Positions 52,014 through 60,209 of a DNA stretch of 64,000 nt are shown piece by piece; within the stretch, counting starts at the first letter, position 1; each line of letters begins with the position of its first letter. The notes below the pieces were generated by a model, which had not been told where the DNA came from, made no database searches, and saw nothing but the letters and a program-made list of their open reading frames with translations. The position numbers and the translations under genes are program-made. The stretch comes from WTFY01 sp965220895 (GTDB lineage: Bacteria > Pseudomonadota > Gammaproteobacteria > UBA4575): contig OZ244850.1 of assembly GCA_965220895.1 (NCBI GenBank), positions 186,001 to 250,000 of the forward strand. Direction: 5' to 3'.

Positions 52014-52862
52014 TTACAGCATTTCCAGTCCCTCTGCAAAGATGCTCGCTACCGTAAGGTCCGCAGTAGTTCCCGGGTTGATTCGGTCACGCTTGAGACA
52101 GCCGTCAATTTCCAGCAACTGGGGCTTATACCTGACCGGCGAATCCGAACGGCAGAATTCCTTTTCAAACGGAGTGATCATATCACTTATTTCTTGCGCT
52201 TTTAACATGCCGTGTTTTCGCCCGATCAGACTGTCTGGAAAGCGGGCCAGAAATGCCAGGTACAGCCCGCACGCGGCCCAGCATTCGTCACCCCAGCGCA
52301 TCATCAGGGATCGGTACCGCAGACGGCCAAAATGAAAAATGTCATGAAAATTGCTTGAATACTGCAAGGCGACCCGATCTATTGAAGAAGATAATTCCAT
52401 TGTTTTTAAAAGGGTTATCGTAGGCTCTTCATATATATCCTGAGAATCGGCATGTCCCAACCCCCCCGGCTGCGCCAGGCGTATGGCCTGATACACATCC
52501 CTGGCGTCCCGTACCGTCGAGCGGTGCAGGGTTTCCTGCAGTGCCGCCTCAAGTTTCCTGCCGGACCGGCCCAGCCAGGCCTGGATCAGGGGGGCCGTGA
52601 GCAAGATGATTCCGAGGTTGGTGTTGGTATCCACCGCACGGCGGGTGGCTTGCACGGCCTGCAGGACCCGTTCGCCCAGGGTCAGCCCCGGGCTGGCCAA
52701 AGGGGATGCGCTTGCCTCGGCACTGTCCAGGAACTCCTGAACTCCCGGCGTGGATGCATCTGAATGGATACTGGTGTTGCCGGGCTTGAGAGCCTGTATG
52801 TCCAGCCAGCACGCATGCCGGTACAGGCCGATCAGATTTGAATGGCTGCCGTTTTCCCGCAT
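52014..52862 (-). CDS. CitG-like triphosphoribosyl-dephospho-CoA synthase family protein, C1-linked
   Basis: A 282-residue all-helical protein of the CitG/MdcB family. Classical CitG joins ATP and dephospho-CoA by a ribosyl bond with loss of adenine, making the citrate lyase cofactor. No citrate lyase or malonate decarboxylase gene is near; the C1-cluster branch has no proven reaction. Family landmarks are ALKPGNTSIHSD near the N-terminus, NTNLGIILLTAPL, and the closing RINPGTTADLTVASIFAEGL. The ATG at 52862 has GAGG at good spacing. It lies 34 bases after the RimK-like gene and before fae. Confidence 0.85.
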   Translation of the reverse strand: MRENGSHSNLIGLYRHACWLDIQALKPGNTSIHSDASTPGVQEFLDSAEASASPLASPGLTLGERVLQAVQATRRAVDTNTNLGIILLTAPLIQAWLGRSGRKLEAALQETLHRSTVRDARDVYQAIRLAQPGGLGHADSQDIYEEPTITLLKTMELSSSIDRVALQYSSNFHDIFHFGRLRYRSLMMRWGDECWAACGLYLAFLARFPDSLIGRKHGMLKAQEISDMITPFEKEFCRSDSPVRYKPQLLEIDGCLKRDRINPGTTADLTVASIFAEGLEML

Positions 52863-52896
52863 TGTACCTCGCAAGGCGGCGGATACCCCCTAGACC

Positions 52897-53811
52897 TCAT
52901 ATGGCCTGCTCTACCCCGGAACGATGCTGCAAACGATGCAGAAAATGCTCGACCAGCCGCTCTGCCACCACGACTCCGCTGACGCCCTGCAGACCCCGCC
53001 ATGCAGGAATGCTGTTCACTTCCGTGACCCACAGCTTGCCGTCGCGATCCCGTATGATGTCAACCCCGCCATACTGCATGCGCACGGCCTGCACGGCGGC
53101 CCTCGCCATGGCCGCAAACTGTTCATCGAGCACAGCCGGGTAGCATTTGCCGCCGGCCGCCACATTGGTGATCCAGCTGCTGGACTGCCTTCTCATGGCC
53201 GCCACGACCTGCCCGCCGATCACGAACAGACGCCAGTCATGCGCATCTGCCGTACCGCTATCGATGTATTTCTGCAGGTAGTAGATCCTGTTGTACACCG
53301 TGAAGTCTGTCAGGTCGCCGGGTTCGGCGATCAACTGCAGGTCCTTGCCCTGGGAGCCGAACAGGGGCTTGATCACGACCTTGCAACCCTGTTCGAGCTG
53401 CTTTCGTATAAAGGAATAGGCGCGGTGCACCTGGTTCCCTACCCAGGTCGGCGGGGTCGCAAGACCCGAGCGCTCCAGCAGAAAGCTGGTCATCCCCTTG
53501 TCCACACTGCGCTCGATGGCACGGGCATCATTGTAGACAAGGACATTCAGTTCGCGTAATGCATGCAGGATATCGAGGTAGAAGACCACCTCTTCCAAAG
53601 TCCCGCCCGGTACACCACGCACGAATACACCGGTCGGCAGGGTTCCCTCAAAACCGGGGATCACCAGGCTGTCCGCCTCCGATCCCGTCTTGAGGTAACA
53701 GTCGGTCAGGGAAACATTCGTACAGTGATAGCCCCTGGCATTGAAAGCCTGATGGAGCTCTTTGCCATGCCAGCCCGGGTCATCGGTGATGATTGCAATG
53801 TGTCCTGACAT
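52897..53811 (-). CDS. RimK-like ATP-grasp ligase, H4MPT-linked
   Basis: ATP-grasp protein of 304 residues related to RimK and to MptN, the H4MPT:glutamate ligase of methanogens. The core is seen as CKVVIKPLFGSQGKDLQLI (ATP lysine), YLQKYIDSGTADAHDWRLFVIGG, and the C-terminal metal site LWVTEVNSIPAWRGLQGV. It probably adds an amino acid such as glutamate to a C1 cofactor, but acceptor and product are not known. It starts three bases after mch and precedes the CitG-like gene. Confidence 0.87.
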   Translation of the reverse strand: MSGHIAIITDDPGWHGKELHQAFNARGYHCTNVSLTDCYLKTGSEADSLVIPGFEGTLPTGVFVRGVPGGTLEEVVFYLDILHALRELNVLVYNDARAIERSVDKGMTSFLLERSGLATPPTWVGNQVHRAYSFIRKQLEQGCKVVIKPLFGSQGKDLQLIAEPGDLTDFTVYNRIYYLQKYIDSGTADAHDWRLFVIGGQVVAAMRRQSSSWITNVAAGGKCYPAVLDEQFAAMARAAVQAVRMQYGGVDIIRDRDGKLWVTEVNSIPAWRGLQGVSGVVVAERLVEHFLHRLQHRSGVEQAI

Positions 53812-53814
53812 GGT

Positions 53815-54765
53815 TCAGGAAAAGGATGCTGCCAGCAGCTCGGGTGCCAGGCTCCCGGCCCTGAAGGTCTTGCCGCTCTCCACTGCTGTCACGGCTACCG
53901 AGGCAGGACTGAACAGCATGGGATCGATCTTGAAAAAATCGTTGTCGCAGTCCTCCATTATCTGGGCAAACGGCTTGCCGTACGCCGGGGATGCGCTCGA
54001 GGGAAGTTCCTGGGACAGCTGTTCTGCACTGGCATCGTCGCCTTGTACGAAAAGATGGACCCTGCCGGCGAACAGGATCGCCGTGTTGGTGCGCTCCATG
54101 GCAGTCACGAAATCCGCTCCCGGCGGGGACAGCGGAGCACTCGCCGAACCATCCAGAATGTCATCCAGGGGAAACTTCAATGTATGCACCTTGTGCATGG
54201 CCACTTCCAGCACCCGGGAGACGATCTGCACCATGCCGGCAATGGAACGGGTCGGAGTCAGTATGAACGTCAGGGCATTCGCCGGCAGGCTGCAGATCTC
54301 GGCCACCCGGTCGATCAGGGCCACCGGTGGAATCTGGTCCACTTCCAGTACAAACGTCGCCTGATCACAACTGTCGCGATATCCCAGCTCTTCAAACAAG
54401 GCTTCCCGCAAGGCAATGGCCCGACCCGGCCCTGACCCCAGGGCATGGAACTTTTCGTGCGACAGGCTCCAGCCCGCATACTGGCTTGCCAGGCATGCAA
54501 GCACCGGATTGGAAGTATGCACATGCAGGGACAGCGGCCAGTCACGGATTGCAGCCGCATGATAAAGCGTCACCCTGCCCAGGCCTCCCATGCAGATCTC
54601 GCCGATCAGCCGACCAGCCTCCAGGCCGCCCCTGCAATCGATGCCGGCGTCGATGTATCTTGCGCCGTTGGTGAACTCTCCCGGACCCACCCGCAGTGCG
54701 GCATGCTTGTCGATGAGTTCCTGAACCAGTGGTTTGGCCAGTTGGTTAACGCTTACATCCTGCAT
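53815..54765 (-). CDS. mch: methenyl-tetrahydromethanopterin cyclohydrolase
   Basis: Hydrolyses methenyl-H4MPT to 5-formyl-H4MPT, the step between MtdB and the Fhc complex. The 316 residues match the family. Recognised stretches are SVNQLAKPLVQELI at the N-terminus, GGLEAGRLIGEICMGGLG, and SSASPAYGKPFAQIM toward the C-terminus. Of two adjacent ATGs, the second (54765) has AAGGGA at seven bases. It lies between an ATP-grasp gene (22 bases) and the RimK-like gene (three bases). Confidence 0.96.
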   Translation of the reverse strand: MQDVSVNQLAKPLVQELIDKHAALRVGPGEFTNGARYIDAGIDCRGGLEAGRLIGEICMGGLGRVTLYHAAAIRDWPLSLHVHTSNPVLACLASQYAGWSLSHEKFHALGSGPGRAIALREALFEELGYRDSCDQATFVLEVDQIPPVALIDRVAEICSLPANALTFILTPTRSIAGMVQIVSRVLEVAMHKVHTLKFPLDDILDGSASAPLSPPGADFVTAMERTNTAILFAGRVHLFVQGDDASAEQLSQELPSSASPAYGKPFAQIMEDCDNDFFKIDPMLFSPASVAVTAVESGKTFRAGSLAPELLAASFS

Positions 54766-54787
54766 CATTAATTCCCTTGTCCAAAAA

Positions 54788-55948
54788 TTAGACACTCGCT
54801 TGCCGGACCGCCTGTCCAAGGTCCTGCAGTATCTTTTGCATGCGCGTTCGGATCATCGCGCGCGCCTGTGCCCTGTTCTTGCCGCCCGCAAACACACTGC
54901 ATACGGGTTCATGTTGCTGAATTTCCTCTTCAGGATGTGGCCGGTCTGCCGTCCACAGGGGCCAGTCAAAGCGGGCAGGCACCTGCATGGGCTCCGGAGC
55001 GTAGACCAGTGCATGGGCACGAAGCGGACGCTCGCCGGACATCGGGGCGAGTTTAGCATGTATGCAGGCATCCATATGCGCACCGATCAGATGGCCCTGG
55101 CGAGTCTCGTACAGCTCGTAGGTCGCCGGGATGCGCGGGTTGATTTCAAGCACATGCACGCAATCATTCGAAAGGATGAAATCGACGCTGTTCAGGCCTA
55201 CCAGGCAAAATTCCCGTGTCAGGCGCACCGCGTAGTGAAGTGCCATGCTTTGCTGTTCGCGGGTGAGTTCGGCCCGGTTCACCGCGCCCTCGTACACATA
55301 AGGCCTGTCGGGTCCGCACGGCCTGTGCCACAGCGTGTTGAGCCCCAGCACCTCAATGTTGGCGCCATCGGCCAGGAAGGTCAGGGAGAAACTCAGGCCC
55401 TCCATTTTTCTTTGCAGGTAGGCGGACGGATCATGGCCGGATGCCCGCGTGCAGGGAGTAATCCCCCGGCCCCCTACACTCTTCGAATTTTTCTGCAGCC
55501 ACAGACTGGGGTCCCCCAGGGCCTGCGAGAAGCATACTTGCGGATAACTGATCGAGTTTTTTTCCAGTGCCGAAAAAAATGTTTCCGGGTCCTTGCAGCG
55601 GCGAAGAACCGTGCTCGAGTTGCCGATGATCCTGGGCGCCTCGATGTCATCCAGCAAGCCGGGGGCGAACTCCAGCGCCGAGTCGTAGAGCAGGCCCTCC
55701 AGGGAATATTCATCCTGAAGTTCGCGTACAACTTCCGCGACCTCCTTCTCCCGAAGACCCAGTGTAGTGCGCGAGACTTTTCGGTTGACCGACGATGCCG
55801 CACAGGTGTCCATATCGGCAAACCCGTCCACCACTGCGACAAGACAGCCCCTCGCCTTCAGGGCCTCTGCGATTGCCCGACCTGATGTGGCTACAACCAG
55901 GTAAATGTGCCTATCCCCGTTTGATCTCCTTGGCAATACCAAATGCAT
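54788..55948 (-). CDS. orphan ATP-grasp protein between mtdB and mch
   Basis: A 386-residue ATP-grasp protein of the type found beside mtdB and mch in H4MPT-using bacteria; its reaction is unknown. It has an N-terminal Rossmann-like part (YLVVATSGRAIAEALKARG), an ATP-grasp core with KSVGGRGITPC and the metal site CVHVLEINPRIPATYELYE, and a C-terminal extension ending RMQKILQDLGQAVRQAS. The start is uncertain. The ATG at 55948 overlaps mtdB by 38 bases. A perfect AAGGAG inside the mtdB end is followed by no ATG, GTG or TTG at the right distance. Probably forms an operon with mtdB and mch. Confidence 0.83.
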   Translation of the reverse strand: MHLVLPRRSNGDRHIYLVVATSGRAIAEALKARGCLVAVVDGFADMDTCAASSVNRKVSRTTLGLREKEVAEVVRELQDEYSLEGLLYDSALEFAPGLLDDIEAPRIIGNSSTVLRRCKDPETFFSALEKNSISYPQVCFSQALGDPSLWLQKNSKSVGGRGITPCTRASGHDPSAYLQRKMEGLSFSLTFLADGANIEVLGLNTLWHRPCGPDRPYVYEGAVNRAELTREQQSMALHYAVRLTREFCLVGLNSVDFILSNDCVHVLEINPRIPATYELYETRQGHLIGAHMDACIHAKLAPMSGERPLRAHALVYAPEPMQVPARFDWPLWTADRPHPEEEIQQHEPVCSVFAGGKNRAQARAMIRTRMQKILQDLGQAVRQASV

Positions 55949-56813
55949 GCTCGAAGTGCAGGAAAACCGGCTTGTCAGCAGCACGCATTTCCCGCAAGAG
56001 CCTGTGCTGGGTCTGGTATTTCACGTTACCGATGACAAGCGCCCCGATTCCGACCGCACCACTGCCAGAGCCCTCGACCGCCTTGCAGTCATCCATGGCA
56101 TCCAGTCCGGCAATTCCCGAAGGCGGCACTGCATTGACATCCGCAACAACCTTCAGTGCCGATGCACTTTTGATGTGCTCCTCGGATATGACCTGCACAC
56201 CGGCCGCAACTGCCGCCAGAATGACGTCGGCACTTTTTGCGACCTCGCCGATCATGCTGTTGGCCTCACCCCGTATGCCCGTTGCACCGTCGCCGTACTC
56301 GCGGTTGCACAGCTCGGCCACTTGCTCCGACTTTTCCTTTTTGCGTCCCATGATCTGCACATCCGCGCCTGCCTTGGCGGCAAGTACGGCTGCCGCAGAA
56401 CCGACCGGCCCGGTTCCTCCCATGATGACGACATGCTTGCCTTCAAGATCGGTATCGAATTTTTCTTTCAGTCCCTGCTCCACGCAGGCCATCATCCCGG
56501 CTGCCGTTGTGAAAGCACCACTCGGGTCAGCAAAACAGGAAGTCTCAAAGGGGGGCACCATCGATGATTCGCATATTTTCAACATGCCCATCACAAGATG
56601 CATGTCGCGTCCACCCAGGAACACTCCCGTGCGCTTGGCACCCGCAGGACCCCGGGAGAATATGGCGTCCTGGATCAGGGCCTCCACTTCGTCTGTCTCA
56701 ACGTTGGTATAGCCAACGGTATTGTCCCAGCCGGCGTCCAGAGCCATGTTGACATCGAACGGGCTCAGATTCTTTGCCGGTGTGATCATGTGTAGGATAT
56801 AAGGTTTTTCCAT
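55911..56813 (-). CDS. mtdB: methylene-tetrahydromethanopterin dehydrogenase MtdB
   Basis: Oxidises methylene-H4MPT to methenyl-H4MPT with NAD(P)+, the step after Fae. At 300 residues it has the MtdB N-terminal domain (ILHMITPAKNLSPFDVNMALDAG) and a Rossmann domain with GKHVVIMGGTGPVGSAAAVLAA. The conserved GRDMHLVMGML region lies near residue 70. AGAGGGA precedes the ATG. Sequence cannot show whether NAD or NADP is preferred. It lies 85 bases after mptG and overlaps the next ATP-grasp gene. Confidence 0.96.
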   Translation of the reverse strand: MEKPYILHMITPAKNLSPFDVNMALDAGWDNTVGYTNVETDEVEALIQDAIFSRGPAGAKRTGVFLGGRDMHLVMGMLKICESSMVPPFETSCFADPSGAFTTAAGMMACVEQGLKEKFDTDLEGKHVVIMGGTGPVGSAAAVLAAKAGADVQIMGRKKEKSEQVAELCNREYGDGATGIRGEANSMIGEVAKSADVILAAVAAGVQVISEEHIKSASALKVVADVNAVPPSGIAGLDAMDDCKAVEGSGSGAVGIGALVIGNVKYQTQHRLLREMRAADKPVFLHFEHAFGIAKEIKRG

Positions 56814-56898
56814 TGTTTCCCTCTTGAGATGGAGATGTTCTGATGATCGGGCTCGCCGTCCGGCAGCCTGCCAGGATGGAGAGTCTGTCCCTTGGACT

Positions 56899-57888
56899 TC
56901 AGGACTCGGCAGCTTCGGAAATGAATGCTATGTCCTGCTGCAGGATAACGGCTCCAGAATTTTTCCCCGACACTATTCTAAATTGCAGGTCTTCATTTCC
57001 TGCAAACCGTGTTTGCAGATCGCGCATCAGTGTATGGCCTTGAATTTCACTGCCAACAAAGGCAAATCCCAGCGGCCCCCATGAACTCTGCCCGACCCCT
57101 TCGATACCCAGAGACTCGATGTATTCAATGGCCTCACCGACGGAGCGACTAGTATAACGCCCCCCCTGGGCCGATGCGAAGTAATCACCAATGCACCTCT
57201 GCAGTCTGCTGATCCCTTGGCTGAACATTTCCAGATTCTGCTCGGAAACTGCAGGCAGGATCTGCATCAGCACCAGATGGCACAAATGCGCGGCAGACTC
57301 CGATGGAAAGGCTGGCAAGCTTGAAAACATCTCATTTTCATCATTGCCGTGCATCCCCTTCCGGGTCGAGTCAATGATGAAAACCATGCGCCAGGCGGGT
57401 GGAAATACCAGGCGTGATACCACGGGTGGAGCCAGGTCGTGGGCACTCTTTCCGGCATCCAGCAAAAATCCTCCTTGCTGGAACGCGCCGATACCGACAC
57501 CGGACCTTGCACCGCGCCCGAGAGTTTCAGCGATTTCCGAAGGTGTGCAGTCAAGCGAATACAGCCTGGAAATTGCAGTGCCTACGGCCAGTGCCAGCTG
57601 TGTCCCCGAACCCAGCCCGCAATGCGCAGGGATTTGTTCCAGTACTTCAATTTGGCAACCTCCTCCCAGTTGCCTGGCGGCTAAAAATCTCTTCGCAATA
57701 TCCTGCACACGGCCCGTCGGGTCACCCAGCACATCGATAGAGTCCTGGCGCCGGGCGATGATCCGCGTGGCAATTCCATCGAGCGTCAATCCCAGACTCC
57801 CGAACCGCCTGCCCAGGCTGCCTTCAAGGTCCAGGAATCCGAGGTGCATGCGGGCCGGGGCTTCTACGTAGACGGGCAAGCTGTCCAT
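56899..57888 (-). CDS. mptG: beta-ribofuranosylaminobenzene 5'-phosphate synthase
   Basis: Joins p-aminobenzoate (or 4-hydroxybenzoate) and phosphoribosyl pyrophosphate with loss of CO2, the committed step of H4MPT synthesis. It is a GHMP-kinase-like protein of 329 residues: APARMHLGFLDLEG at the N-terminus, the glycine-rich phosphate loop HCGLGSGTQLALAVG near residue 90, and GRGARSGVGIGAFQQGG. pabB, which supplies the aminobenzoate, lies in the same C1 region. It precedes mtdB on the same strand. Confidence 0.94.
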   Translation of the reverse strand: MDSLPVYVEAPARMHLGFLDLEGSLGRRFGSLGLTLDGIATRIIARRQDSIDVLGDPTGRVQDIAKRFLAARQLGGGCQIEVLEQIPAHCGLGSGTQLALAVGTAISRLYSLDCTPSEIAETLGRGARSGVGIGAFQQGGFLLDAGKSAHDLAPPVVSRLVFPPAWRMVFIIDSTRKGMHGNDENEMFSSLPAFPSESAAHLCHLVLMQILPAVSEQNLEMFSQGISRLQRCIGDYFASAQGGRYTSRSVGEAIEYIESLGIEGVGQSSWGPLGFAFVGSEIQGHTLMRDLQTRFAGNEDLQFRIVSGKNSGAVILQQDIAFISEAAES

Positions 57889-57931
57889 ATCCGCAATTCT
57901 AGTAAATTCCTTAAGCCCAGGTCTTGAATTT

Positions 57932-58171
57932 TTACAGCCATTTCAGCAAGTAATAGATCAGCTGCCCTTCCGATGACTTGGATGGCCCTACCACCTTGGC
58001 TGCAAATTTTTTCTTGCCAGGATCGGCTGCTGTCTGCGCCTGCTCGATATCACTCTTGATTTCCACACAATTCGCAGCGAATCTTTTCCGGCTGCGCTTG
58101 GGCACATACACGACAGCGTACTGAATCTTAGATACGCCTCCTTCAGGATCCGGTGGCACCAAGCCTCTCAA
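57932..58171 (-). CDS. unrecognised small basic protein before mptG
   Basis: A 79-codon frame starting with TTG at 58171, with GAGGTGA six bases upstream. The product is lysine-rich (for example YVPKRSRKRFAANC and AADPGKKKFAAKVV) with no membrane segment and ends in IYYLLKWL. I do not recognise it. A second, very strong AAGGAGG lies inside codons 10-12 without an ATG or GTG after it, so the real start may be later. It lies 43 bases before mptG and 73 bases after cysS on the same strand. Confidence 0.6.
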   Translation of the reverse strand: MRGLVPPDPEGGVSKIQYAVVYVPKRSRKRFAANCVEIKSDIEQAQTAADPGKKKFAAKVVGPSKSSEGQLIYYLLKWL

Positions 58172-58244
58172 GGAATCACCTCAATATGCCTTCGGATTGA
58201 ATCCGATCGATCTCGCCACTGGTAATACTGTCTGCCGGCACGGG

Positions 58245-59621
58245 TTACACCTTCCTCCAGCTCGATGTTCCGTCCGGGCGATCCTGGATCTGGATACCCA
58301 TTGCAGTAAGTTGCTCCCGGATCTCATCGGCCTGCTTGAAATTCCTCTCTTTTTTCGCGCTTGATCTCAACTCCACCAGCCTGAGAATTTCCGCTTCATC
58401 GATCTCGGGCGTCCCCCGAAACCATACCGCCGGATCCTGCTGCAGGATCCCCAGCATCCTGCCTGCTGCCAGCAACTGTCCTTTCAGCGTCTCCCTTGCT
58501 TTTTGATCCGAGGCCGTCTTGGCCTGCTTCGCTAGCCTGTGCAACTCGGAAATTGCCGCAGGAGTATTCAGATCGTCCTCCAGGGCATCCGTGAACGCGT
58601 CAGGTACATCAAGGACGGATGTGCCGATTTCAACATCCTGAAGATGACCCAAAACCTCGTAGAGCCGGTCCAGATTCCTGCGTGACCGGTTCAGGATTTC
58701 ATCGCTCCAGTCCAGTGGACTGCGGTAATGCGTGCCCAGAAGTGCAAACCGGATGGCTTCACCTGGCGCCTCCTCAAGCAGGTCTTGCACCAGCAGGACA
58801 TTGCCCAGGGATTTGGACATTTTTTCGCGATCGACATTGATAAAACCGTTGTGCATCCAGTACCGGCTGAAAAGCGTACCATCATGCACACAGGTGCTTT
58901 GTGCCCTTTCGTTCTCATGATGCGGGAAAACCAGGTCTTGTCCGCCGCCATGAATGTCGATGGTTTCTCCAAGGTGGTGCTCGATCATCGTCGAGCACTC
59001 GATATGCCAGCCCGGACGCCCCGCACCCCACGGACTGTCCCAGGCCGGCTGACCTGCATTGGACGGCTTCCACAGGACGAAATCCGTGTCATCCCTTTTG
59101 AAAGGCGCGACGTCCACACGTGCACCGGCAATCAATTCTCTCAGGTTGCGCCCGGAAAGTGCCCCGTACCCAGGATAAGAAGGTACGTGGAACAACACAT
59201 GGCCTTCGGCTTCATAGGCGTTTCCGGCAGCCACCAGGCGTTCGATCATGTCTATGATATGTTCCATGTGGTCGGTGACCCTGGGTTCCACGACAGGTGC
59301 CAGCACCCCAAGGTCTGTCATGTTCTGGTGGTAGGCCCGGGTATAGCGAGCGCTGATTTCCCCGATGGGGACCTTCTCCTTTGCGGCCGCTGCATTGATC
59401 TTGTCATCGACGTCCGTGATATTCCGTACATAGATGACCCCCTCGAACTTCTGCATGAGCAGGCGGTAGAACACATCGAACACCACGGCGGGTCGGGCAT
59501 TGCCGATATGAGGAAAACTGTAGACCGTAGGGCCACAGACATACAGGGTTACGCGCTTGGGGTCTGCTGGAACAAATTCCTCTTTTTTGCGCGAGGCTGT
59601 ATTGAAAATATGGAGGGTCAT
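58245..59621 (-). CDS. cysS: cysteinyl-tRNA synthetase
   Basis: Charges tRNA-Cys in the cytosol. The 458 residues show the zinc-site region LYVCGPTVYSFPHIGNARP with the HIGH-like HIGN, HIECSTMIEHHLG, HGGGQDLVFPHHENERAQS and the KMSKS loop EKMSKSLGNVL. The ATG at 59621 is the usual family start. A GTG at 59669 with GGAG upstream would add 16 residues and is a less likely alternative. It is a housekeeping gene inside the C1 series, cotranscribed by position. Confidence 0.96.
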   Translation of the reverse strand: MTLHIFNTASRKKEEFVPADPKRVTLYVCGPTVYSFPHIGNARPAVVFDVFYRLLMQKFEGVIYVRNITDVDDKINAAAAKEKVPIGEISARYTRAYHQNMTDLGVLAPVVEPRVTDHMEHIIDMIERLVAAGNAYEAEGHVLFHVPSYPGYGALSGRNLRELIAGARVDVAPFKRDDTDFVLWKPSNAGQPAWDSPWGAGRPGWHIECSTMIEHHLGETIDIHGGGQDLVFPHHENERAQSTCVHDGTLFSRYWMHNGFINVDREKMSKSLGNVLLVQDLLEEAPGEAIRFALLGTHYRSPLDWSDEILNRSRRNLDRLYEVLGHLQDVEIGTSVLDVPDAFTDALEDDLNTPAAISELHRLAKQAKTASDQKARETLKGQLLAAGRMLGILQQDPAVWFRGTPEIDEAEILRLVELRSSAKKERNFKQADEIREQLTAMGIQIQDRPDGTSSWRKV

Positions 59622-59670
59622 GATGGTTACTGAAGGATCTGCTGTACACCGGTAACCAGTGACCGGCACC

Positions 59671-60057
59671 TCACTCCGGGCCGCCCTGCCACATCATCTG
59701 GTACCCGATTTCATAGGTTTCCGTGGCATAACCGCCCAGGGCCTCGAACTTTTCCCTGAAGACATCATCCGCATGTGATTCCTCGTGCTGCTCGAAGGAT
59801 TCCCAGTAGGTGACAATGGCAACATGCTCACTGGTCTGTTCCTTCGAGGCAATGGAGCCTTCATCGGAGACAAATCCTGCGAACTTGAATACCTGCCCGC
59901 CGAGAAAACCTCCCTTGTCGTCACCGTAGGTATTCTTGACCGTATTGCACATCTCTCCTACTGCAAGCTCTATGTCCTCTTCGGACACCCCTTTTTTCAG
60001 CTTGACAACGTTGTACATCATCACGCAGCCGTACGGGACGCTCAGTGCATCAAACAT
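59671..60057 (-). CDS. unassigned dimeric alpha/beta-barrel-like protein
   Basis: A 128-residue acidic protein with strand-helix-strand spacing suggestive of the ABM/ferredoxin-like (dimeric alpha-beta barrel) fold: MYNVVKLKKGVSEEDIELAVGEM, HVAIVTYWESFEQHEESHADD and a closing YEIGYQMMW. Some such proteins act on heme or quinones, but no catalytic signature is evident and the fold call is tentative. The ATG at 60057 has GGGAG upstream. It lies between the ferredoxin reductase gene and cysS, so it may be part of the C1 operon. Confidence 0.65.
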   Translation of the reverse strand: MFDALSVPYGCVMMYNVVKLKKGVSEEDIELAVGEMCNTVKNTYGDDKGGFLGGQVFKFAGFVSDEGSIASKEQTSEHVAIVTYWESFEQHEESHADDVFREKFEALGGYATETYEIGYQMMWQGGPE

Positions 60058-60209
60058 CGCAACTCCCCGGACTTACAAGCCCTTTGTTGACACTGTGGAT
60101 ACATACTCTATTCGATTTCACGGACATTGGAAAACAGGTGCAGGGACCTCGCCTGCTAGACCCGTGCAGGCCCTGCAGGCAGGCAAAAGGCCGTAGTCAG
60201 CCGGGCAAT

